Part shown: piece after piece, positions 35,316 to 44,159 of the stretch
How positions within the stretch are numbered: position 1 is the stretch's first letter
Layout of the letters: every line of letters begins with the position of its first letter
Assembly (NCBI GenBank): GCA_947650285.1
Contig: CANTFL010000636.1
Span: 33,769-97,768, forward strand
Direction of reading: 5' to 3'
Length of the DNA: 64,000 nucleotides
Source of the DNA: Hyaloperonospora brassicae
Taxonomy: Eukaryota > Oomycota > Peronosporomycetes > Peronosporales > Peronosporaceae
The notes under the pieces: model-generated
Seen by the model: the letters and a program-made list of their open reading frames with translations, nothing else
Database searches by the model: none
What the model was told of the DNA's origin: nothing
Translations under genes and position numbers: made by a program

Positions 35316-35999
35316 ATGAGTGACGCGATTGCAAACTTGCAATCCGTCTACAAGCGCCTAGTGCGCGTGTTTACCGATGGGCCCGAGGACTCATCGAACG
35401 AGTCTCGTCATACTGGCGGACGAGACCTTCAACGTCCATCAACAGCTGAGAGCGGGGCTCCCAGCTGTTCCAAGAGGGTGGATACCCCCGCCACTGGACG
35501 AGGTAGCTCGTCCTTGATCCTGAATCGTCACGGTGCTTCAAGATACGCTCCACTAGAAAGCGTTGACCACCGTGAGCATCCACCAAAGGATGTGGTGGAG
35601 GAGGAAAGACCTCCTCGAGATAATTCTGCTTACCATCTCGACCCTTACGAGATGGATCGCGCAATCGATGAATTGCGCGATGACTTGAAGCACGAGCGCG
35701 ACCGGCGCTACGCTTTGACTGATACCGTGCGGAATAACCGCAAGGATCACGAGGCTAATCGGGCGAGGGATCGCGCCGATTATGCCACAGCGCAGCTTCA
35801 TGTCGAGCGGGATGTCCGCTCCCTATTCGTCGAGCTGGCGACAGCTCGCGGGGAGATATCTCGGTTGAGTTCCGAGGTATCATATCTGCGCGACCAGACG
35901 GATCGTCTGGAGCGCGAGCGCAAGAACTTGATGGATGTTCTTGAACGTGGGGGCTATCTTCATCGGAAGAAGAAGGCTCGTACTGACAGTACGGCCTGA
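35316..35999 (+). CDS. Antisense coiled-coil frame of Gypsy element B
   Basis: A 227-codon frame starting at ATG 35316, 35 bp after the previous stop and in another frame. A short intron or a frameshift could join the two. The first 100 residues are polar. Residues about 110-220 have heptad-like spacing and many charged residues ([57 protein letters not shown]), so a coiled coil is likely. The end motif recurs in element A and in relic C (near 47280-47370). It overlaps, antisense, the chromodomain and linker of pol (35371-36081), and the pol frame is also conserved between A and B. It may be real or forced by the sense coding. Confidence 0.45.
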   Translation: MSDAIANLQSVYKRLVRVFTDGPEDSSNESRHTGGRDLQRPSTAESGAPSCSKRVDTPATGRGSSSLILNRHGASRYAPLESVDHREHPPKDVVEEERPPRDNSAYHLDPYEMDRAIDELRDDLKHERDRRYALTDTVRNNRKDHEANRARDRADYATAQLHVERDVRSLFVELATARGEISRLSSEVSYLRDQTDRLERERKNLMDVLERGGYLHRKKKARTDSTA

Positions 36000-36603
36000 G
36001 CCTCCCCACGTAAAACGTAGGATGCGTGCGCATCTTACGTGGCAATTCGATCGTGTATGCATTGCCCTTGCGATGCAACACTCTAAATGGCCCAATGTAT
36101 TATGGCAGTAGTTTACTACTGCCGACACTAGTGACTGCATGTCCAGGTAGGTTTACCGTAGACAGTAGTACTAGGTCGTTACTTTTAAATGAAAGAACAT
36201 TCTCTCTTCCATTCTTATCTGCGTTACGTTTCTGGCGGTCCACCGCATTTGCAATGGAGTCCTGAACGAAACGGACTACCGCTTCTCGAGTCAGCAGGAA
36301 GTTCTCTGCTGACTCTTTGTTTTTTCTTTCAGTGCGCTTCGTTCGCACTGCTAAGAGATTGCTCTCTTCTTCAGCGAGTTTGTCGTCTTCCTCGCTGACA
36401 TAATCGTTGACGATGCTGAATATACCAGCATCGTCATCATCATCCGAGTCAATAATAGCGTCTTCGCTATTATTGAGATGATCTTCTTCATCGATGTCGA
36501 CTTGATCTACATCGGCATCATACGTGACGACGTTAACGTCGACACGTGATGAGCAAGAGCCAAAACGGTCTTTGCTCGAGCGAGTCCCTCCCCCCTTATC
36601 CAA
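35371..36603 (-). pseudogene. Element B integrase tail and chromodomain
   Basis: 36100-36603 holds an acidic linker (SDDDDDAGIFSIV) and a basic stretch, ending VGSSKLLP. 35755-36081, in another frame, holds the GPY/F-like end ([26 protein letters not shown]). 35371-35664 is a chromodomain with [27 protein letters not shown] and the final helix [10 protein letters not shown], including the aromatic residues expected to hold a methyl-lysine. Chromodomains at the integrase end mark chromoviruses and direct insertion to heterochromatin. One frame change separates the parts. Confidence 0.88.
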
Positions 36604-37378
36604 GAGTCACACTCTATAAGGGTGGGCACTCGTGGATGGCGTAGTCCATTCACGTAAAACGGTGTGTGCTTTGTGGAAGCATGCACCGAATTATTGATGG
36701 CGAATTCCACCATGGGTAGGAATTCGCTCCAACTCGGAAACGAGTGGACATATCCTCGAAGGATCTCTTCGAGGACACGGTTCGCACGTTCCGTCTGACC
36801 ATCTGTTTCTGGATGGTCAGAAGTGGACATCTTCAATCGTGTTCCGAGAGTACGGAACACGGTTTGCCAAAATGCCGCCGTGAACCGAGGGTCACGGTCG
36901 GATACGAGTTCACGGGGTAACCCGTGGAGTCTAAAGACCGTGTCTAGAAGACACGAGCACAACCTTGAGCCTTTATCGAATCGGGCACTGCAGCAAGATG
37001 TACCATCTTGCTGAACCCGTCAACAAACACAAGAATACCATTATTCTTGTGAGCGTCTTCGGGAAAACCGAAGACGAAGTCCATTGAAACGGACTACCAG
37101 CACTCTGTCGGAACAGGCAGAGACTGAAATGGCACACGGGATGAAGGACTAGGCTTCACCCGTTGACAAACCTCGCAAGCACGTATGTACTTGCGAACAA
37201 ACTGATACTGGCGTGGCCAGTAAAAGTCACGACTTACCGTGAGGTAAGTCTTTTCCCTTCCACGATGGCCGCTTGTTGGGGCATCGTGACACTCATACAT
37301 GATGCGCAAACGCAAATCATGATGAGCGGGTACGACGACACGAGGCGTGTCGTCGGCAACAGCTGTATAGTACAGCAA
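36507..37378 (-). pseudogene. Element B integrase zinc region and core
   Basis: 37094-37378 has the HHCC region (LRIMYECHDAPTSGHRGREK, CEVCQRVKP). 36507-36962 has the core with VSDRDPRFTAAFWQTVF, which contains the second catalytic Asp, and HPETDGQTERANRVLEE with the final Glu. The SMDFVFGFP segment with the first Asp lies near 37060-37090, across a frame break. Confidence 0.88.
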
Positions 37379-37599
37379 TCCATTGTGGGATGTGTACCGA
37401 CGTAATGAGGAACATACAAAGCCGATGAATTCCTGAACAATATACGAGTTGGAATCACCAGATGATCCATGAAGCGAAGAAGATCCCTATATCCCTCGTC
37501 GGCTTTTCTTACGTTGTCAAGTAACGTTGACGACGTCACACTGGCTGTGAGTGTCGCAACAGTGGACTTATCTTCACTGTTGGATGGCACGCCCGACTC

Positions 37600-38754
37600 G
37601 AAATCATGCCGGCGCGACAAGGCGTCAGCGACGACATCAAGTCGTCCTGGTTTATACTCAACGAAGAAGTTATACTCCGCGAAGAAAGACAGCCACCTCG
37701 CCATTCGTTGCGAGAGACGTGGACTGTTTACGGCCGTGCGTAATGACGCATGGTCCGTATAGACGATGAATGGTCAATCTCCCAATACATAGACACGAAG
37801 CTTAGCCAGTGAGTACTCCATGGCAAGTAGTTCCTAGTCATGCACTGGGTAATTACGATCAGCTGCTTGCAGCTGACGCGATTGATAGCAGATGACGCAT
37901 TCTGCGCCATCTGCATCGAACTGCATTAACGCACAGCCGATTGCGAAATCGCTGGCGTCACAGACCACATGAAATGGTCTGTCCTGATCTGCAATCGCCA
38001 AGATCGGCGATTGCATCAAGCTTTGCTTGATACCTTCAACGGAAATCTGACAGTCATCGTTCCATGACCACTTGACATTTTTCTTGAGCAGACAAGAAAG
38101 ATGAACAGTCATCTAGGCGTAGTTGCGCGAGTACTTGTGCAAGTACGCCGCTAGACCAAGGAACTTCCTTAGTCCCTTGACATCGACTGGCACTGGCCAG
38201 TCGGTGATCGCCTTGATCTTTTCGGAATCAGGGCGTAAGCCGTGTTGACCCACGATGCACCCAAGAAGTGGTATTTCGCTAGCCGCGAATATACACTTCT
38301 TGAGGTTGGCGTAAAACTTATACTTGCGCATAAGTTGAAGAACCTGACGAACGTGAGTTCTGTGAACTTCAACGTCCGTCTTTCCGTCCATAGCCCGGCT
38401 ATGGACGAACACATCGTCGAAGTAACTCGATGCGAAATCACGCACCGGTCTCAACAGATTTGTAACACATCTGTTGAATGTTGCAGGGGCATTGCTCAGC
38501 CACTGTGGCATCACTAGCCACTCCCACAGCATACCGCTGGGGGTACTCACTGCCGTGAACGGAATGTCCCGTTCACGCATGAGGATCTGATAGAATCCAT
38601 CCATCAGATCCATGGACGAAAAGATGGTACTCTTTGACATACCATCTATGATTACGTCCTTCCTCGGTATCGGCGTCTGAGCCGGTACCGTTGCAGCATT
38701 CAATTTGTTGAATGCGTGCACTATTTGCCACCCCTCCTGTGGAGTTTCGCACAC
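37600..38754 (-). pseudogene. Element B reverse transcriptase and RNase H
   Basis: 38113-38754 is RT with IFSSMDLMDGFYQI, NAPATF and the intact active site YFDDVFVHS. 37834-38112 is the thumb and RNase H start (VVCDASDFAIGCALMQ, containing a catalytic Asp, then YPVHD and a stop). 37600-37830 continues RNase H with TDHASL-like and RMARWLSFFAEYNFFVEYKPGR segments. A frame change near 38720 joins RT to the upstream linker and a stop splits RNase H. Confidence 0.88.
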
Positions 38755-40261
38755 AGAAGGACGGATAGATGTGAGGGGATGTTGATTCCCTCACATGGCC
38801 CGATGCTAAGCGATCGGCAAAGAACTTGTCGATCGCTAGTACTTGTTCACGAGGCAGTGGCCACTGCTTCATGACACAGTACTTCGAGCCCGGTCTGAGC
38901 TCGATCTCGTGTCGAGTGTCTTTGTCCTTAGGCAACTCGCAAGGTACGGATTCAGGGAATACGTCCTTGAATTCGATCAAATTCCTATACAAAGGATTTT
39001 CCTTAAGTGACTCCCAGGATTGAGACGTGTATCGCTCAATCCAAGTCTTCTCATCAAGGACACTTTCGTCCATCGATGAGCTGCTGAGAACCCGTTCGTT
39101 CTCAGCAAATTCTGTGGCCGACCGAATATCGGCCACATACTTATTCTCTGTGACGAGTATGCAGATCTGCTTGACTTTGCCACGACGCAGATCACGCAAG
39201 AACCGTTCCGGTTCTAGCGTTGGCAACTTAGTTATCTCCGATGATATCTTCGAAGAAACAATCAGATCAAGCGTGTAAGCGCCTACGCTTGATCCGTCAT
39301 TAACCAAGACGTTCAACGTCTCGGTTTCTTCCTGGGAACTTGCTTCCACAGGTTGCTGAGGGCCTGATCCCTCAGCATGAGACTCTTGAGATATTCCTTC
39401 CTCAAGTACGTGGGGACTTATTCCCTCGACGTCTTCTGACTGTGGCTGTGCAACCACAGTCAGGCACCGATCCTCTACGGTTGACTCTCCAGTCGACCTA
39501 GGATTTTCATGTTGCCCTTTGGAGGCAACATGTTTCTTCTGTCTAAGATGCTGCCCGCTAGGCATGCATCCATGTCCCGGTCCACTCGACTTCTTCGAGT
39601 GGTGGACCTTCGGCGCAGCCTGTACTTCTGTACAGCCGCCGGGAGCTTGCTCCACAGTGTAGTGATCAACTACACTGTGATCTTGTGCAGTCGTGCTAAC
39701 GACCGTACCGCAAGTGAGACCATCGCACTCACTCGCAGAACATCCACACGCTTGTGGACGCTCCAAGATGTTCATCAGATAGCCATCTGATGAACAAGCA
39801 GCAGGCATCTTCACGGATCGATGCTGCCAGCTCACTCTTGGATCGTACCTTCTGAGCCAAGATAATCCCAGGATGACATCAAAATTTTCATATAGGTCCA
39901 GTACGATGAAATCATCATCGTACTATTCGCCCTCTAACGTGTAGTGGATTCCTACTACACATTTCTCAACGGTAATCGATGCGCCTGTTGCAAGGCGCAC
40001 CGTCATCTCGTGAGGGGAATGTCGCGCTCAACGAACTTGAGCCTACGACCCTCTAGTGACTGGCAACGAACAAAGTTGTTCGACGCCCCACAGTCTACTA
40101 GGGCACAAAGCGACAAATCATTGTCGCTTCCAACTTCAAGGTGATGAGCGAAACGTCATCACCAGGTGCAGAGACACACAATGATTGTGTATCTGGATCA
40201 ACTTTCGTCAAGAGATTTGCAAATTCTCTTGAGGTTGCTGAATCAGTAGGGCGCTCCGCCC
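38573..40261 (-). pseudogene. Element B protease and protease-RT linker
   Basis: The retropepsin signature ALVDCGASNNFVR lies near 40080-40110 with the catalytic Asp intact, and FDVILGLSWL, the C-terminal protease block, lies near 39865-39895. A long frame, 38573-39835, follows with a Cys- and Ser-rich linker (CGCSASECDGLTCG, HYTVEQAPG), an acidic Ser stretch, and the RT entry (DTRHEIELRPGSKY). A TAG/TAA-type break occurs near 39920. Confidence 0.8.
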
Positions 40262-41404
40262 CTACTGACGCCGACCATTTTTTGATGGTCTGTCTCGCTG
40301 TTGCGGCTTCGCAACAGCGCTGGTTTCACGCCCATTTCCCTTTCTGGCAAATGGTCGTCCGTTTCGCTCAGTACTGTTTGGTACTGGGCGTGGAGCACTA
40401 CACTCATATGCGTAGTGCCCTAACTTCTGACAGCGATTGCACTTCTGCAATGTCTTGTTGTTTGAAGAGCGAGCGATCTCGCTCTCAACATAGCAGAGGT
40501 CCATTGGTTCTGGACCTCCGATCTCTTGTCGTCTCTGTGGACGATAAGAGTTTGAGCTAGCATGAGCCTGTCTCATGCTAAAGTCTTCCTGTTCCGCGGC
40601 TGATATCGCTTCTTTCAGCGTATTCAGCTCAAGGCGGAACAGGTGGCTCCTGACGGGCCCCTCTGCGAGCCCTTGCATGAATACCGTAATCAACGTGTGT
40701 TCATGAACTGGGTTAGCAGTTATTCTACTCGCAAGGAGTCGTATATGTTGAGCGTAAGCGTGCACATCACGCTTACCCTGCTTGAGTTTCAGGAGCTCTG
40801 AACGAGCCCTGAACTCAGCCCGTGGCGGCTCAAACGTTTGTCTGAGCCGGGACTTAAAGTCATCTAGCGACCAAAACACATTTGGGTCGCTACTCTCGAG
40901 CCCCAGGGACCAAGTTTTGGCACGTCCTGCCAAGTGGGTCTGAGCAAATGTGAGTTTCATTTGCTCATCTTCGACGCGACGAGCCCTTAAGGCTCTGTCG
41001 AGTTCGACAAACCATAGTAACAGGGAGTCCTCCGGGACTCCACTGTACTTGGAGATGTCAGCTTTCATGACCTCGGGACGACGCGCATGCGCCGTTCCGC
41101 CCACAGCAGCATGGAATGGCTGCTGTCTCAACAGCTCTGTCTGTTGAGCACCGAGTTATCTCAACTGCTCGGCCTGTTGAGAGCTTTGCTGGTGAAGCAA
41201 GGCTACTTTCTCCCTTTCGGCGACAAGTTCATTTTGAATGAACTTGGCTATAGCGGCATGTTGTTGGTCTCTGTCTAGAGACTCCAACATGGCGCTAATG
41301 GCGAACTCGCCTACGGTAGAACTCGTTTGCTCTACCGCAACCCATTCGATGTCACTCAAATGGGTAAACCCTTCACGCGTGGCGTGAAAGGTCTTTTTTA
41401 TCAT
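40262..41404 (-). pseudogene. Element B gag, one nonsense codon
   Basis: One frame covers N-terminal coiled-coil-like residues (VAEREKVALLHQQSS), the capsid (LTFAQTHLAGRAKTW, FKSRLRQTFEPPRAEF, HEHTLITVFMQGLAEG) and the zinc knuckle CNRCQKLGHYAYEC. A single TAA just before 41155 interrupts it. Apart from that stop the gag looks intact, about 380 codons. Confidence 0.85.
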
Positions 41405-41443
41405 CCAAAATGTTACTGTTGGATGCTGTGGTCCTTGGAAGGA

Positions 41444-41461
41444 CTACAAAGTGCTACCAGG
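41444..41461 (-). other. Element B primer binding site
   Basis: On the - strand the LTR end is followed by CC and TGGTAGCACTTTG, the same as in element A. Confidence 0.75.
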
Positions 41462-41853
41462 TGTAACTGGGCACACCCTTGCGTGAACTTAACGCAAGGG
41501 TATCGGTGCCCCGACAGACGTACACGAGGCAAGCGAGGAAGCGTAGGTAAGGTAAAAGTAGAACTGTTATATTAATATAATTAAGTCTTTTAACCACTGT
41601 CTCTCTGTTTGACTTAACTTAATTATGCTAATCTAACTGAGTGTATGGTGACGTCTCGTCACCACTCATTGCGCGCGTCTTGCGGCGATTGGTGGGTATA
41701 TATCATCATGATATCAACCAATGAACAGACGCTTTGGTCGACCCTTCAATATCACCACCATTGGTAATATTGTTAAAATAATATTCAACATAATATTCTT
41801 TATTGTCACTTTCCTTAAAGAGACAATTCTATGAAACGGGCTACCCCGTTACA
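41462..41853 (-). repeat. Element B 5' LTR (392 bp)
   Basis: TGTAACTGGG to CCCGTTACA. Related copies are 33863-34255, the inverted solo copy 43041-43432, and the partial copy from 63877 to the window end. Confidence 0.9.
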
Positions 41854-42299
41854 ACGCGAGTCAATGAACAATCACTCTCGTCAACAAAGTAGTAAGCCTG
41901 AGATCGGACGACGCCTACGTCATTCAGCCACCGTGTAAGTTTTATTCAGAGAGTAGACGAGCTCACCTGCTCTCGCGTGACGCTGGACTGGACATTCAGA
42001 TCTACTACAGGCATCTTGTAGGCATGCTTGAGAACACATGTTCGATACGGCCACCGACCGACTGTTTTTCTCCAGTATCTACCGCGTTTTTGGGCAAGAT
42101 CAATGCTGTCTGTGAGCGCGTTCCTACGCGTCCGGGGATATCGATACCCATGCATGAATGCCGCCGTCTCTCCATCGCATCTCTCTTCTATTGGCAGCTC
42201 CGTGATAGCACTAATGACAAAGGCATTATATTGAGCTAGGAATTGGCCAACAAAAAATCGCTCTAAGCCCTGGTCTAGCTAGGCCATCACAAGTAGACG
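41854..42299. other. Unassigned spacer
   Basis: No recognisable coding or repeat sequence. It lies downstream of the broken effector (which reads leftward) and may include its former 3' flank. Confidence 0.4.
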
Positions 42300-42309
42300 C
42301 TACTTCTGT

Positions 42310-43030
42310 ATCATCAGGTGTAAGCGCTTACGTTTTCTCAATGGGCATCGTTTGGTAGGCTTTGACAGGGCCTGTTCCTGACGTACGCCACATACTTTAC
42401 GTTGCTGGCTTGACCTCTGGGTACGTAACCGCCAGCAATAGTAGCAAGCTGTCAGCGAAGTTCTTCAAATCGTTGTCGTCTTGAAGCCAAGTTAAAAATT
42501 TCTTCGCCTCTTCTTCTCCCCTATTTTCTACTAGCAGCTTTACGATAGCTTCGTCGGTATAGTTAACTTGTATAGCCCGCAATGCAACCACATACTTGAC
42601 CCAATCCCGGAGCTTGCAAAATATATCAAATGAAGCTTGTGCTCCATTACGACTTACAGACTTGCTCGCCACCCCCCCCCCCCCCGATGGGCAGCATTCG
42701 GTAGACTTTGTCAGGGCTCGTTTTTCTCATCAGCCACAGTTCGATCATCCGTTCTTGCGCAATTGCGTTCGTCTCCACTATCAAGCGAAAAACGCTGTCG
42801 GCGCGTTCCTCCAAGCTGGTGTCGCGTCGTAGGTAATAGAGAAAAGTTATTGTCTCTCTCAGTCCTCTGTTCTCTACCAGCACCTGCAGGATGGCATTGT
42901 CGCCATAGCCACCATATCGAGCACGATATAATTCAGTGTACGTGAACCAGATCTCTAGATTGCGGTAGATGTCGCGCCAAATGCCTTTTCGGCCGCCAGG
43001 CATGAACCTTTTTGTCGTCCCAATAGACAA
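42310..43030 (-). pseudogene. LWY/WY-repeat effector-like pseudogene
   Basis: On the - strand two tandem units resemble the WY and LWY modules of oomycete RXLR-type effectors, helical folds that act inside plant cells. The first (42690-43030) has an IWRDIYRNLEIW start, VLVENRG, then ELWLMRKTSPDKVYRMLPI. The second (42315-42672) has KLRDWVKYV, KLLVENRGEEEA, then MWRTSGTGPVKAYQTMPI. The repeated L-W, V-Y and M-L/M-P-I pattern is the LWY signature. Breaks: a G homopolymer at 42672-42685 shifts the frame between units, a TAA falls at 42397-42399, a stop ends the last unit, and the N-terminus (signal peptide, RXLR) is missing where the solo LTR begins at 43041. Confidence 0.7.
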
Positions 43031-43040
43031 TAGCCAGTAG

Positions 43041-43432
43041 TGTAACGGGGCAGCCCGTTACATAGAATTATCACTTTAAGGAAAGTGACAACAAAGAATA
43101 TGAAGTTGGATATTCTATAAACAATATCACCGATAGTTGTGATAGTGGTGAAGCGACCAAAGAGTCTGTTCATTGGTTGATATCTTGATGATATATACCC
43201 ACCAATCGCCGCAAGACGCGCGCAATGAGTGGTGACGAGACGTCACCATACACTCAGTTAGATTAACATAATTAAGTTAAGTCCAACAGAGAGACAGTAG
43301 TTAAAAGACTCAATTATATTAATATAACAGTTATGCTTTTACCGTACCTACGCTTCCTCGTTTGCCACGTGTACGTCTGTCGGGGCACCGATACCCTTGC
43401 GTTAAGTTCACGCAAGGATGTGCCCCGTTACA
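43041..43432 (+). repeat. Solo LTR of the element B family
   Basis: 392 bp, TGTAACGGGG to CCCGTTACA, the reverse complement orientation of the element B LTRs. No internal element sequence joins either side. Flanking pentamers (AGTAG and GAACG) do not match. It directly borders the effector fragment and probably displaced or removed its 5' end. Confidence 0.88.
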
Positions 43433-44159
43433 GAACGTATGTGTAGCCGCGCTTGTTTTCAAGGGAGTCACCTCTCTCCATCGCATTGTGATAAACACGA
43501 AAGGCGATTGCGGAAATTCTTGCTTTCTTGGGCCTCATCTGCATCCCTCTGTTCCGCCGACTTTTCACGTTTGCGATCGGACCGTCGCGGTCTGTTCACA
43601 CGCTTAAGGCTTCAACAGGAAGCGGTATTACACGGTAAAAAGCCCTACAATAGGTGGCATCTCACGTCGCCAACTCTTTGAATCCGGGTGTGATGCGGAA
43701 TCGACGTCGTGAGCGTCATCTCGGGATACCGACTCCTCCCAATGTCGGTCCTGTTTCATCGATTGGGTACGCCCCTTCAGAGCATCGTCGCCGTCTGCTT
43801 CAACTCGCACGCTTGAGCTGATAGCTCGCCATTGCTGCCAAAGTCTTCACTTGCCTATTGCGACACGTGGCGGTAAACGTTCTGTAGCTTGGTAGCAGAA
43901 TTTCGTAACCTTCTGTCTCCTCGTGATTACCGAAACGACACTGGAAGTGCTGCGTTTGCCAAATGACTTGTTTTTCGGCATTTGTTTACCTTTTACGGCG
44001 ACTCAAAGACCAATACGTCGACAATCTCTGATGGCATCACGGTCATACACTCGATTGGTAATTTACGCCCCGAATGAGCTCTGTCGGTATCTGATTGAGC
44101 ACTTAAGCTGCATTTTCTTCCGTGTACTCCAGTAACTCCACGACAATAAAAGATCAAAA
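43433..44159. other. Unassigned, partly Copia-derived
   Basis: The right part (about 43990-44160) is the continuation of the decayed Copia integrase. The rest shows no recognisable domain. A possible remnant of the effector 5' region cannot be excluded, but I see no signal peptide or RXLR-EER motif. Confidence 0.4.

Larger units (their letters stand above)
33863..41853 (-). mobile_element. Ty3/Gypsy element B (chromovirus with antisense frames)
   Basis: A 7.99 kb element on the - strand with LTRs of 393 and 392 bp, a C10-type run beside the left LTR (a polypurine tract on the - strand) and the same primer binding site as element A. The - strand carries gag, protease, RT, RNase H, integrase and a chromodomain. 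The + strand carries two long frames (34390-35280 and 35316-35999) near the 3' LTR. The flanking pentamers TCGAC and ACGCG do not match, so one border was rearranged or the flanks have changed. Pol has a few stops and frameshifts, fewer than A. Confidence 0.92.
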
